64,000 nucleotides of DNA from Phaeobacter bryozoorum (GCF_041893525.1 NZ_CP169070.1); one strand, 5' to 3'. Numbered from the stretch's first letter, positions 38,360 through 48,022 are shown. A program made the numbers and translations. The notes: generated by a model from the letters alone, not told the origin.

Positions 38360-38634
38360 TCCCGTCAGATGGAGGAAGGCTGGCGATATGGCTGGCTCAA
38401 AATCGCCCGCTTGTTAGGCCGGGACCGGGCAAAAGTCCAGACGTCATTGCCTGCGCTGTCTGTCCACAGCACGCTGCGGGGCCCGGTCATCAGCCAGACA
38501 GCCAGACAGGTAAGGCAAGATTTTTTGCCACCGCTGCTTGCAAGGTACCGCAATGCTCACTATGAGACCCAAGGCCCCAGCGGGGGCAAAGCCAGGTTAC
38601 CCCAAGCTATCAGCACATTATCACGCGGGTTAAC
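38360..38634. promoter_or_regulatory. Divergent promoter region between binding protein and TonB receptor
   Basis: A 275-bp gap. GGCAA-GATTTT-TTGCC (38514-38529) is a 5-bp dyad around an AT core, flanked by CTTGCAAG near 38537-38544. These are the only operator-like elements I see; neither matches a classical ICE (Irr) or iron-rhodo (RirA) box. Iron regulation is expected for the genes but not demonstrated by a known box. Confidence 0.4.
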
Positions 38635-40629
38635 ATGGCACATCAAACAGCACAGAAATCCTCCCTCCTCATGACCGGGCTGCTGTGCAGCACGGCGCTC
38701 ACTCTCTTTTCCGCAACAACAGGTTACGCGCAGGACGACACTGTCCTGTCGCTCGACCCCATCCTTGTGAAGCAGCGCGACAGCGATGGCGAAGCCGCTG
38801 ACCGGGCGACGGCGGTCTATGTGGCGGATGCGGAAATCGAACGCGCCGCGATGGGCGATCTGAAAGACCTTTTTGCCGGAATCGCCTCGGTGTCGGTGGG
38901 CGGGGCAATCCCGGTGGCGCAGAAGATCTACGTCAACGGCATCGACATGCTGAAACTGGCGGTACAGGTCGACGGCGTGTCCCAGAACAACCGCGTGTTC
39001 CACCACGCCAGCGCAAATGCCTTTGACCCCGGCCTGATGAAATCCGTCCGGGTCGATCCCGGTGTGGCCCCGGCCGATGCAGGCCCCGGCGCCCTGGCCG
39101 GTCGGGTGGTGATGGAAACTATCGACGCCGAGGACATCCTGACCGACGGTCAGGCCATTGGCGGCAAAGCACGTCTCAGCTACGGCGAAAACGGCGATAC
39201 CTTCGGCAGCTCTCTGACGTTGGCCGGGCAGGCAGACGGGTTCGAGATCCTGCTCTACGGCAAGCGCATGACCGGTGACGATTACACCGATGGCGCCGGC
39301 AACACGGTGGGCGGCACCCGCAGCGACCTGACCGCCGGCCTGTTGAAACTGGCCTATCAGACCGACGAAGGCCACCGGTTCGAGTTCTCGGGCCAGCAGA
39401 TGCAGGACACCGCCCTGCGCAACCGCCGCGCCAATTTCGGCACAGCGTCCTTCAACCCGCTTGGCACGGTCTACGACACCAAACGCACGGTCTATTCGCT
39501 GCGCTACGAGGATGTGAACGGCGGCGGCAACTGGGATCCCTCGGCCACCATCGGATTTTCCGAGAATGAGATCGGCAGCATCGGCACCACAGAAACCAGC
39601 GTGGGTGTGACCCGGACCTATTCCGCGACCTTCCAGAACCGGTTCCACCTGTCAGAGAGCGATACCATCACCGCCGGGGTGGACTTCCAGGACCAGAAAA
39701 GCACCGCAAGCGGCGATTTCTGGGGCAGCAATCGCCCCTCGGAACAAAGCCGGACCGTCGGCGTCTTTGCCCAGGCCCGCCTGCAACCCAGCGACCGGCT
39801 GAAGGTCTCCGCCGGTCTGCGCTATGACTGGAACGATTTTACCGGCCAGGACTTCGGCCAGAGCGGCAGCCCCTATCAGCAGGACAGCTCCGGGCTGAGT
39901 GGCAACCTCTCTATCGTCTATAGCGTCAATGATGCGCTGTCCCTGCGGGCGGGCTATTCCAACGTCTTTGGCGGGATCGGGGTCGAGGACAACTTCCTGT
40001 TCTTCCGCGACTGGGATTATTCGGCGCTGAAACCGCGCCGTGCCAGCAATGTTGTCATCGGCGCCGACTGGCAGAGCGGCAACTGGACCCTTGGCGCAGA
40101 AGCTTTCCAGACCAGGATCGACGACACCCGTGACGTCGCAGGCCCGGTGGTCACCAGCTATGATTTCGAAAGCCGGGGCTACAATCTGGGCGCCACCTAT
40201 GGCTGGGAGGGCGGCTTTGCCCGGCTGACCTTCAGCGACAGCGAAACCCGCGTCAACGGCGCGCCCGCCTCCGGCTACTACCTGCTGGATTCCGGGGCCC
40301 CGATCGGACAGGTGCTGGCGCTTGAGGTGCAGCAGGAACTGCCTCAATGGAACCTGGTTGTCGGCGGTCATATCGACGCGGCCTTTGACTATGATCCAAA
40401 GCTGAACGAGGTTGACCCCACAACCAAACTGGAAGGCTACGAGGTGCTGAACCTCTTTGCCGAATATCGCCCGGCCGCCTATGACAATGTCTCGATCCGC
40501 GCCGAGATCAACAACGTCTTTGACCGTCAATACGCCGACCGCGCCACCTATGGCGGCGATTATCCCGGCTTTGCAACGCTTAAGGAACCGGGCCGTTCGG
40601 TCTCCATCGTGGCCAATGTCTCCTTCTGA
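38635..40629 (+). CDS. TonB-dependent outer-membrane siderophore receptor
   Basis: 664 residues: signal peptide (cleavage after GYA, about residue 32), a TonB-box-like segment DTVLSLDPILV just after it, a plug domain (about 50-165, with VYVNGIDMLKLAVQVDG) and a 22-strand type barrel ending in the outer-membrane C-terminal Phe. FDRQYADRATYGG near the end is typical of the family. It sits between the uptake operon and the biosynthesis genes, so its ligand is most likely the ferric siderophore made here. An alternative start is the Met at 38671; neither has a strong ribosome site. Confidence 0.88.
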   Translation: MAHQTAQKSSLLMTGLLCSTALTLFSATTGYAQDDTVLSLDPILVKQRDSDGEAADRATAVYVADAEIERAAMGDLKDLFAGIASVSVGGAIPVAQKIYVNGIDMLKLAVQVDGVSQNNRVFHHASANAFDPGLMKSVRVDPGVAPADAGPGALAGRVVMETIDAEDILTDGQAIGGKARLSYGENGDTFGSSLTLAGQADGFEILLYGKRMTGDDYTDGAGNTVGGTRSDLTAGLLKLAYQTDEGHRFEFSGQQMQDTALRNRRANFGTASFNPLGTVYDTKRTVYSLRYEDVNGGGNWDPSATIGFSENEIGSIGTTETSVGVTRTYSATFQNRFHLSESDTITAGVDFQDQKSTASGDFWGSNRPSEQSRTVGVFAQARLQPSDRLKVSAGLRYDWNDFTGQDFGQSGSPYQQDSSGLSGNLSIVYSVNDALSLRAGYSNVFGGIGVEDNFLFFRDWDYSALKPRRASNVVIGADWQSGNWTLGAEAFQTRIDDTRDVAGPVVTSYDFESRGYNLGATYGWEGGFARLTFSDSETRVNGAPASGYYLLDSGAPIGQVLALEVQQELPQWNLVVGGHIDAAFDYDPKLNEVDPTTKLEGYEVLNLFAEYRPAAYDNVSIRAEINNVFDRQYADRATYGGDYPGFATLKEPGRSVSIVANVSF

Positions 40630-40664
40630 GCGGCGGGTCTGACCCCGCTCCGGCCCTCACCCTT

Positions 40665-40691
40665 CGGGCGCGCCAGACTGTGGCGCGCCCG
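40665..40691 (+). terminator. Perfect 11-bp hairpin after the receptor gene; rest of 40630-40956 gap
   Basis: CGGGCGCGCCA (40665-40675), loop GACTG, TGGCGCGCCCG (40681-40691), 35 bp after the receptor stop. It has no T run. The remainder of the 327-bp gap up to 40956 shows only a weak promoter candidate (TTGAAA at 40729 with a poor -10) and no gene. Confidence 0.6.
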
Positions 40692-40956
40692 CTTCGGCAG
40701 AAACACACCTACGGCGATCAAAACCCTTTTGAAACATGTCCGTATTGCCTAAGACCAACGCATGAAATCATGCCAAGGCGGCTGGGGTCTCCTCACCGCT
40801 TAGCCGCCAGCATTCCGCCAGTTCTCCTGTAACATCGCCAGACCGCTTACCCCGCCGGGATCCCTCTTCGGTGGCGCTGTCTGGCATCGCTGCGGAAGCG
40901 CTGTAAGAGATGCACCCAATTCCATACCGCCCCATGCGGGCGGCGGGGCCGGTCCG

Positions 40957-42780
40957 ATGATGGTTTATCAGACAGGCCTGTTCCCCGACCCGCTGTCGGT
41001 CCCACCGACCGATCCCCACCCGGATGCCGCCGCGGAGGCGGCGCTGGCGGCCAGCCTTCAGGCGCTGCTCAACGGCTTTCTGCGCGAATGCCCCGAGCTG
41101 CCCGGCGACCACAGGTCATCGGCCCCGGATCGCGCGCCCCGGATCGACATTGCGCTGGCGCATATCCCCGCCGTGCTGCGGCTTGGCCTGCGCTATACCT
41201 CCCGGACCGGCCCGCTGAAATTCGGCGCCGCGCAGCTGCGGTTTTGCGGCGAAACCTATTGGCAGCCGGCGCCACCGGTCCAGACCATCAGCCTGATCGC
41301 GCAGGAGTGTTTTCACCGCTCCGGCGCAACGGATCCGGCCAGACTGGCAGAGTTCCTGCGCGCCATTTTCAACAGCAACGCCGAGATCGAAGCCGCGCTG
41401 CGGCGCACCGCGCCGAGCCCCAGCCCGCACCAGTTCCGGCAGGCGGAACAATCGCTGGTCTTTGGTCACTGGCTGCATCCCACACCCAAAAGCCGCGACG
41501 GCCTGACCGATTGGCAGCAGCGGGCCTATGCACCTGAATATGCAGGAGAGTTCCAGCTACACCTATTTGCCGCCCGGACCGAGATCACCCGCCAGGACAG
41601 CGCCGCCGCGCCGCTGTCGCAGATCCTGCGCGATATTGGGGGCCTGACCGATGGCCTCTGCCTGCACCCGGGCGAGCAGCTGATCCCGGCCCATCCGCTT
41701 CAGGCGCAGGCGCTGCTGCTCGATCCCGCCGTTCAGGCCCTGCTGGCCAGCGGTCAGCTGCGCGATCTGGGGTCTGCCGGTCCGGCTTTCACCCCGACGT
41801 CGTCCCTGCGGACGGTCTTTGCCGCCGAGTGCCCCTGGATGCTCAAATTCTCGGTGCCGGTGCGGCTGACCAATTCGCTGCGCGTGACCCTTGCCAGTGA
41901 ATTGCAGCAGGGGGTTGCGATGGCGCGGCTGCTGCGGCGTCTGAACATCGCAACCAGCCTGCCAAAGTTTCAGATCATCGACGATCCGGCCTATCTGACC
42001 CTGACCCTGCCGGAGCGCCGCGAAAGCGGTTTCGAGGTGATTTTCCGCAAGAACCCCTTTGCAGGTGAGGCGGGCGCCGGCATCTTCCCCCTCGCCGCGC
42101 TTACGGCCGATCCGCGACCGGGGTGTGCCTCGCTGCTGGCCACGCAGATCGCCGATCTCGCCGCGCGCCAGCGCAGCACCCGAAGACAGGCGGCGACGCG
42201 CTGGTTCGGCGCCTATCTCGACTGTATGCTCACCCCGGTTCTGACGCTCTATGACCGGCACTGCATCGCCCTTGAGGCGCATCAGCAGAACGCCTTGCTG
42301 GATCTGTCCGAGGGGCTGCCCCGGCAGGGCTTCTACCGCGACAATCAGGGCTATTTCATCACCGATGATGCCTTTGCCCCACTGCGCCAGATCGAGCCCA
42401 GCCTCGCCGATGTGCCTGCGCTGGTGTTCAGCCGCACCCATATCAACGCCCGCCTGACCTACTACCTTGTGGTCAACCAGATCTTTGCGGTGATCTGGCG
42501 CATGGGCTGCGACGGGCTGCTTAGCGAAGACGCGCTGCTGCAACAGCTGCGCGATGAGTTGCACCGCCTGCGGCCGCGCTTTACCGGACCCGCGCGCGCG
42601 CTGGTGGAGCAGCTGCTCTATGCGCCACGGCTGGCGACCAAGGCCAATCTGCTGACCCGCCTGCACGATCTGGATGAATTGCAGACCGACACTCAGGAAG
42701 GGCTGTTTGTCGATATCCCCAATCCGATTGCCGCCCCGCAACGCCAGACCAGAGAGGTGATGCAAGATGCCTGTCTATGA
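40957..42780 (+). CDS. asbA: NIS siderophore synthetase, AsbA-like (IucA/IucC family)
   Basis: 607 residues, matching the size of Bacillus AsbA. NIS synthetases activate citrate with ATP and couple it to a polyamine or amine. Core motifs are HPLQAQALL (about 249), TPTSSLRTVF (about 280) for ATP binding, and KNPF plus ALEAHQQNALLD in the C-terminal half. The IucA/IucC N-domain and the FhuF-like C-terminal region are both present. By analogy with petrobactin synthesis it would join spermidine to citrate. The ATG-ATG start at 40957 lacks a strong ribosome site. It overlaps the next gene by 14 nt. Confidence 0.86.
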   Translation: MMVYQTGLFPDPLSVPPTDPHPDAAAEAALAASLQALLNGFLRECPELPGDHRSSAPDRAPRIDIALAHIPAVLRLGLRYTSRTGPLKFGAAQLRFCGETYWQPAPPVQTISLIAQECFHRSGATDPARLAEFLRAIFNSNAEIEAALRRTAPSPSPHQFRQAEQSLVFGHWLHPTPKSRDGLTDWQQRAYAPEYAGEFQLHLFAARTEITRQDSAAAPLSQILRDIGGLTDGLCLHPGEQLIPAHPLQAQALLLDPAVQALLASGQLRDLGSAGPAFTPTSSLRTVFAAECPWMLKFSVPVRLTNSLRVTLASELQQGVAMARLLRRLNIATSLPKFQIIDDPAYLTLTLPERRESGFEVIFRKNPFAGEAGAGIFPLAALTADPRPGCASLLATQIADLAARQRSTRRQAATRWFGAYLDCMLTPVLTLYDRHCIALEAHQQNALLDLSEGLPRQGFYRDNQGYFITDDAFAPLRQIEPSLADVPALVFSRTHINARLTYYLVVNQIFAVIWRMGCDGLLSEDALLQQLRDELHRLRPRFTGPARALVEQLLYAPRLATKANLLTRLHDLDELQTDTQEGLFVDIPNPIAAPQRQTREVMQDACL

Positions 42781-44512
42781 CCTCGCATGCCCATTGGGCA
42801 AAGCACAGCCCCACCCGCAAACCCGGCAGACCCGCGGCGCGCTGCGGGTGCTGCGCCAGCTATGCGAAGCGCTGTTGAGCGAAGGCTGCGCCCAAGACAT
42901 CACCTGGCACGATCGCGGATTGCGCTGGCAGCTCGGCAACCGGTCGTTCCGCGCCAGCGGGCGCTGTGGCGCCTTTGGCCGTTATCGGCTGGATGCCGGC
43001 AGCATCGAGATGGCACAGGAGCACGGCTGGCAGCCCGCCGCGCTGGAGGACGTGCTCTCGGCGCTCACGGCCCCGGCGGCGGCACTGGCCGCGCTGCGCG
43101 TCGACCTTGACCGCACCGCCCATCTGGATGATCTCAACCACCGGCAGATCCCCCGCCCGCCCCGGCGGCACCAGCTGGGCATCGCCGATATGGAGCGCGC
43201 CATCCACGAAGGCCACCCCTACCACCCCTGTTACAAGGCGCGCAGCGGTTTTAGCGACCGCGATCATCTCCGCTACGGGCCTGAGGCAGGGCAGAGTTTT
43301 CGCCTGATCGGGCTGCTGTTGCACCCCGCGCTGGTCCAACAGCGCCTGCCCGATGCGGATTTCTGGCCCCGCGAGCTGGGACCGGCGGAATGGGAGCGCA
43401 TCCGCAGCCTCGCCGCCATGCGCAGCGCCGAGGGCTTTGCCCTGCTGCCGGTCCACCCCTGGCAATGGAACCAGCTGGCACAGGATCCGCTGGTGCAGGC
43501 CTGGCACGCTGCAGGCCAGCTGATCCCCCTCGGCGAGATCGGCGACCGCTACAGGGCGACCCAATCGGTGCGCACGCTGACGAACGCCGACCAGCCGCAG
43601 CGCGCCCATGTCAAAACCGCAATGACCATGCGCAACACCTCGTCCCTGCGCACATTGATCCCCGAAACCGTCACCATCGCGCCGCTGATATCGGACTGGC
43701 TTGCTGCGGTGATCGCCAGTGACCCGCTGTTGCAGGATCGCTATCCGCTGACCCTGCTGCCGGAATATGCCGGCATCATCGCCGGGCGCGGCACCGCGCT
43801 GGAGGGGCATCTGGCCGCGATCTGGCGGCAAAGCCCGGCCTCGCTCGGTCTGGCGGACAATCAGATGATGCCGTTCAACGCGCTGGCCCTGACAGAAGAG
43901 GACGGCAAGCCGCTGATCGCCCCCTGGATTGCCGCCCACGGGCGCGACCGCTGGCTGGCGCAGCTGATTGAAACGGCGGTACTGCCGGTCTGGCACCTGA
44001 TGGTGGCCCATGGCATCGGGCTGGAAGCCCATGGGCAGAACCTCATCCTTCAGCATGACAACGGCTGGCCGACCGGCCTCATTGCCCGCGATTTCCACGA
44101 TGGTGTCGAATATGTCGACACCCTGCTGTCCCAGCCCGCGCTACGCCCCGATCTGGCGGCGATTGACCCCGCCTTTGCCAGCGCAGAGCCGGATCAGTTC
44201 CACGCGCTCTCCTGTGCTGACGGGCTGCGCGAATTGGTGATGGACACGCTCTTTGTCTTCAACCTCGCGGATCTGTCGGACCTCCTGCAACGCCATTTCG
44301 ACCTGCCGGAGACCCGGTTCTGGCAGCGCCTGCGCGACCGGCTGGACCGCTACGCCGCCGATCACGGGCAGCAACAGCGCATGGCGGCCTTCGCTCCCTT
44401 TGCGCGCCAGATCCACGCCGAAAGCCTGATCACCCGCAAAATCGACCCCGACCGACGCGGCAGCTACCGCCATCTCATCGACAACCCTCTGGCCACTGCA
44501 AAGGACAGCTGA
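42767..44512 (+). CDS. asbB: NIS siderophore synthetase, AsbB-like (IucA/IucC family)
   Basis: 581 residues. ATP-site motifs are HPWQWNQLAQ (about 227), ATQSVRTLT and MRNTSSLRTLIPETV (about 285-300); the C-terminal half has GLEAHGQNLILQ and RDFHDGVEY. The second NIS enzyme of the petrobactin pathway condenses the second spermidine (or dihydroxybenzoyl-spermidine) onto citrate. The start overlaps the end of asbA and is preceded by GAGAGGTG, indicating coupled translation. Having two different NIS synthetases beside an AMP ligase is diagnostic of asb-type clusters. Confidence 0.86.
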   Translation: MPVYDLACPLGKAQPHPQTRQTRGALRVLRQLCEALLSEGCAQDITWHDRGLRWQLGNRSFRASGRCGAFGRYRLDAGSIEMAQEHGWQPAALEDVLSALTAPAAALAALRVDLDRTAHLDDLNHRQIPRPPRRHQLGIADMERAIHEGHPYHPCYKARSGFSDRDHLRYGPEAGQSFRLIGLLLHPALVQQRLPDADFWPRELGPAEWERIRSLAAMRSAEGFALLPVHPWQWNQLAQDPLVQAWHAAGQLIPLGEIGDRYRATQSVRTLTNADQPQRAHVKTAMTMRNTSSLRTLIPETVTIAPLISDWLAAVIASDPLLQDRYPLTLLPEYAGIIAGRGTALEGHLAAIWRQSPASLGLADNQMMPFNALALTEEDGKPLIAPWIAAHGRDRWLAQLIETAVLPVWHLMVAHGIGLEAHGQNLILQHDNGWPTGLIARDFHDGVEYVDTLLSQPALRPDLAAIDPAFASAEPDQFHALSCADGLRELVMDTLFVFNLADLSDLLQRHFDLPETRFWQRLRDRLDRYAADHGQQQRMAAFAPFARQIHAESLITRKIDPDRRGSYRHLIDNPLATAKDS

Positions 44513-44515
44513 CCC

Positions 44516-45820
44516 ATGTTTGTGTTGAACGACACCCTTTCTGACCCAACCGCGCTGCACCCAAGACTGCAACAGGCGCTTGGCAATGATCTGCACCACC
44601 GCTACGCCCTGCGGATGCGCGACACCGGCCTCGGCCTCGCAACCCTGCTCTACCTGAAGGACCACAAGGCCGGCGTTTTCCCAATCCACGCCGATATCCC
44701 GGCGGAAGCCGCGAAACAGATGGCGACCAAGGCCGGATGCGACTGGTTTCTGGAGGATGATCTTGTCCCGCAACCGCTGCCCCGGCAGCCCGGTCAGACC
44801 GCCAGCGCGCGCCCCGGCGCAGGCGTTCTGGTGCAGATGAGCTCCGGCACCACCGGCGCGGCCAAGGTGATCACCCGCAGCTGGGACAGCATCGCAACCG
44901 AGATCCGCACCTATGCCGCCTTCTTTGACCACGCGGCCGGGATGACGCCGGTGATCGCCTGCCCGGTGACCCATTCCTACGGGCTGATACCGGGGGTTCT
45001 GGTGGCGCTGCACCGTGGTCATGTGCCGGTGATCATTGACGCGGTGAACCCGAAATACATTCTGCGCCGCCTGCGCGAGCTGCCAGACCCGGTGCTTTAT
45101 ACCTCGCCTGCGATGCTGCACACGCTGGCGAGGCTCCTGCCCCCGGACGAGACACTGAACGCCGCCGTCACCTCCGGGACCGTGCTGCCCGATCCATGGT
45201 TCCACACCATTCGCGCCCGCACCCGGCATCTGTTCCAGCAATATGGCTGTTCCGAAGTGGGCTGTATCGCCATCAATCAGGACCTGCGGGCGCCCTGCGA
45301 TGTCGGCCGACCACTGCCGCATCTCGACCTGCAGGCAGGCGCGCCCGGCACGCCCGGCCCGGTCCGCGTGCAGCTGACGACAGGGGAACCGGCCACCACG
45401 GATGCCGCCACGACCAACTGGGTCGAAACCGGCGATCTGGGCTATCTCACCGCCGATGGCGGGCTGGTGTTTACCGCCCGTGCGGACGATATGATCAATG
45501 TGGCCGGGCTGAACGTCTATCCGCAGGACGTCGAACGCGCGGTGATGAGCCTGCCCGATGTGCAGGATGCCGTCGCCTTTCGCCTGCCCGACCCGCAGGC
45601 CGGTTCGCGGGTGGGGCTGCTGTTTGTCGGCCCGGATCTTAGCGAGGATCAGCTGCGCGCGCACTGCGCCGATCTGCTGGCCGACTACCAGAGACCAACC
45701 TTCCTGCGCCGCCTCCCCGCCCTGCCGCGTCAGGCCAATGGCAAGATCAGCCGCCGCGACATCGCCAACAGATACGCATCCGGCACCGATCACACAGCCG
45801 ATCAGCAGGTGCCCGCATGA
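44516..45820 (+). CDS. asbC: 3,4-dihydroxybenzoate-AMP ligase, AsbC-like
   Basis: 434-residue member of the adenylate-forming superfamily, shorter than stand-alone acyl-CoA ligases, as AsbC is. The ATP motif QMSSGTTGAAKVI is at about residues 107-119, ETGDLGYL near 304, and the C-terminal catalytic Lys region is QANGKISRRDI. It should adenylate 3,4-dihydroxybenzoate and load it on the AsbD carrier domain encoded by the next gene. AAGGACAG precedes the ATG. Its stop overlaps the next start (ATGA). Confidence 0.85.
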   Translation: MFVLNDTLSDPTALHPRLQQALGNDLHHRYALRMRDTGLGLATLLYLKDHKAGVFPIHADIPAEAAKQMATKAGCDWFLEDDLVPQPLPRQPGQTASARPGAGVLVQMSSGTTGAAKVITRSWDSIATEIRTYAAFFDHAAGMTPVIACPVTHSYGLIPGVLVALHRGHVPVIIDAVNPKYILRRLRELPDPVLYTSPAMLHTLARLLPPDETLNAAVTSGTVLPDPWFHTIRARTRHLFQQYGCSEVGCIAINQDLRAPCDVGRPLPHLDLQAGAPGTPGPVRVQLTTGEPATTDAATTNWVETGDLGYLTADGGLVFTARADDMINVAGLNVYPQDVERAVMSLPDVQDAVAFRLPDPQAGSRVGLLFVGPDLSEDQLRAHCADLLADYQRPTFLRRLPALPRQANGKISRRDIANRYASGTDHTADQQVPA

Positions 45821-47967
45821 CCTTCGACAGCGTGCTGCACGCAATGCAGCAGACCCTCGCCGGACCGCTGGCCAATCCGCATATGGCGCAGTTCCGCCCC
45901 GAGGCGGTGCTGAACGACGATCTGCATATCGACTCCGTGGTGCTGATCAACCTGCTGGTGCATCTGGAAACCGACCACGGCGTGGCCATCCCCGAGCGTG
46001 ATTTCCGCAAGGAGGATTTCGTCACCGTCGCCGATCTGATCCATGTGCTTCTGCCCGACCCGCCGACCCCTCCCAGCGCAGAACCCGAGACCGCGCCCGC
46101 CAATCAGGACCCGAGCGAGATCACCGTGCATTGCTTTGTCAGCTGTCTCTGTGCGGCGATCCGGCGGCATGAGGGGCTGGATTTCCGACCCTTCTATTTT
46201 GGCACCTGGGACAGCGATTTTGCCATCACCGCCCATCAGCATCTGGCCTATCACAGCGCCGAGATGACGCAGGATCACTATATCCGCTGGGTCGAACGAC
46301 TGTATGGCATCCGCGTCAGCCAGTGGCACGATCCCGCCCTGTCGAAATCCGACAACCTGACCCGCTTTGAAAAACTGCTCCACAACCCGGCCACCGACCG
46401 CCAGCTGGTTGTCATGCTCGACATGTTCCACCTGCCGGAGCGGGACACCAAATACAATCAGGACCCGTTTCCGCATTTCGTCATTGTCGAGCCGACCGCC
46501 GACCCCGAGGTCTGGCATATGAACGACCCGGATTATCGCTGGCGCGGAGATCTGCCGCGCGGCGCCATCCTCAATGCCATGGCACAGCCCAGCGTGGCGG
46601 GCGGCTATATCCTCGACAGCACACGCGTCCGCGCGCCCGAGCCTCAGGACCTCGTGGCCTATTTCGACGCGACCTTCCGCCCGGACGCCAACCAGCTGAC
46701 GGACGCCCTGCGCGGCATTATCGCGCATCACTGCCGTCCCGACAGGCCTCTGGCACTGCCGGAGCTGGAGATCGCCCTGCGCGAACTTCCGGTGCTGTCC
46801 CTGCGCAAATACGCCTATGAACACGCCTTTGCCTTCTTCTGGCGCGCGCTGGACACCAGCTTTGCCGCGTTCGACGCCAATTGCGATCAGGTCGAGGCGC
46901 TCTGCGAGGGGTTCCGCAGCCTGCATTTCCTTGCCGCGAAAATCGCCCATACCAGAGACCGCACACTGGTGCCGGATCTGATCGCCGCGCTGGACGCATT
47001 GGACCGGCTGGAGTTTGCCATCAAGGAGGCACTTCACACCGAATTCCAGAGCTGGTGCCAGTCACAGATACCAGCGGCGCCCGCATCTGCCGCGGCGAGG
47101 ACGGGGGAGCCTGGCATGAAGATCTCGCTCTGCACGATTTCCTTTCGCCATCAGCTGATCGACCTGAAGGACATTGCGTTCTGGGCGCGGGATACCGGGT
47201 TTCAGGGGATTGAGCTTTGGGGCGTTCATGCCCGCAATCAGTCACCGCTGGCGATCCACAACGCCCAGTGGATGGCCGCGCAGGGGCTGTCGATCCCGAT
47301 GATCAGCGACTACCTGCCCCTACAGGACCATCAGGAGCTGACCCGTCGAACCCGCGCCCTCTGCGCACTGGCGCAGGGCTGGGGCGCGGACAAGATCCGC
47401 ACCTTTGCCGGGATGCAGGCCAGCGCCACGGTCCCGGCGGCGGACCGCGACCAGACCACCCGCGCCCTGCACCACGCCTGCGATATCGCTGCCGATCACG
47501 GGCTGCGCCTGCTGGTGGAGACCCATCCCGGCACGCTGGCCGATACGCTCGCCTCAACCGTGGCGCTGATCGACGCCACCGACCACGATGCGCTGGCCAT
47601 CAATTTCGACGCGCTCCACGTCTGGGAAGGCGGGGATGATCCGGTGACGGCGCGCCGGACCCTGCTGCCCAGAATTGCGCATTACCACCTGAAGAACATC
47701 TCCGACCGCACCCGCCTGCCGGTCTTTGCCCCGGCGAATGTCTACAGCGCCGCTGGCTGTCGCGCGGGCATGGTGCCGCTGATGCAGGGCGCCTATGACT
47801 ACCGCGCCCTGCTGCGCGAAATGCAGCGGGACGGCGATTGCGAGGCCTCGCTGGAATGGTTCGGGGACGCCGTGTTTCAGACGCTTGCGGGTGACATCGC
47901 CGAGATCCGGGCGCTTGCCGCCGATGATCTGACCCCGACCGGACAAAAAACGCGCTCGGTCGGCTGA
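45817..47967 (+). CDS. AsbD-AsbE-AsbF fusion: carrier protein, transferase and 3-dehydroshikimate dehydratase
   Basis: 716 residues covering three petrobactin enzymes that are separate proteins in Bacillus. Residues about 1-80 form an acyl-carrier domain with the phosphopantetheine serine Ser40 (HIDSVVLI). A Pro-rich linker (about 81-103) leads to an AsbE-like domain (about 104-415, including FYFGTWDSDFAIT and FHLPERDTKYNQDPFPHF), expected to transfer dihydroxybenzoate to spermidine. Residues 434-716 form a full TIM-barrel AsbF (KISLCTISFRHQLID, VETHPGTLADTL, HYHLKNIS, NVYSAAGCRAGMVPL, SLEWFG) that makes 3,4-dihydroxybenzoate from 3-dehydroshikimate. The summed length equals that of the three Bacillus proteins. 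An internal GGGGGAG and ATG (47116) at the AsbF boundary could also yield free AsbF. Confidence 0.87.
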   Translation: MTFDSVLHAMQQTLAGPLANPHMAQFRPEAVLNDDLHIDSVVLINLLVHLETDHGVAIPERDFRKEDFVTVADLIHVLLPDPPTPPSAEPETAPANQDPSEITVHCFVSCLCAAIRRHEGLDFRPFYFGTWDSDFAITAHQHLAYHSAEMTQDHYIRWVERLYGIRVSQWHDPALSKSDNLTRFEKLLHNPATDRQLVVMLDMFHLPERDTKYNQDPFPHFVIVEPTADPEVWHMNDPDYRWRGDLPRGAILNAMAQPSVAGGYILDSTRVRAPEPQDLVAYFDATFRPDANQLTDALRGIIAHHCRPDRPLALPELEIALRELPVLSLRKYAYEHAFAFFWRALDTSFAAFDANCDQVEALCEGFRSLHFLAAKIAHTRDRTLVPDLIAALDALDRLEFAIKEALHTEFQSWCQSQIPAAPASAAARTGEPGMKISLCTISFRHQLIDLKDIAFWARDTGFQGIELWGVHARNQSPLAIHNAQWMAAQGLSIPMISDYLPLQDHQELTRRTRALCALAQGWGADKIRTFAGMQASATVPAADRDQTTRALHHACDIAADHGLRLLVETHPGTLADTLASTVALIDATDHDALAINFDALHVWEGGDDPVTARRTLLPRIAHYHLKNISDRTRLPVFAPANVYSAAGCRAGMVPLMQGAYDYRALLREMQRDGDCEASLEWFGDAVFQTLAGDIAEIRALAADDLTPTGQKTRSVG

Positions 47968-47975
47968 GCCAGCGC

Positions 47976-48017
47976 GGCAGAGAACGGCACGGATCAATCC
48001 TCGCGCCGTTCTCTGCC
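47976..48017. terminator. 13-bp bidirectional hairpin between siderophore operon and exporter
   Basis: GGCAGAGAACGGC (47976-47988) and GCCGTTCTCTGCC (48005-48017) pair perfectly around a 16-nt loop between convergent genes ending at 47967 and 48023. Confidence 0.7.
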
Positions 48018-48022
48018 TGCCG

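Noticed and set aside
38560..40530. Leftward open frames of 292-362 codons opposite the TonB receptor
   Set aside because: Shadows of the receptor gene; no recognisable domain.
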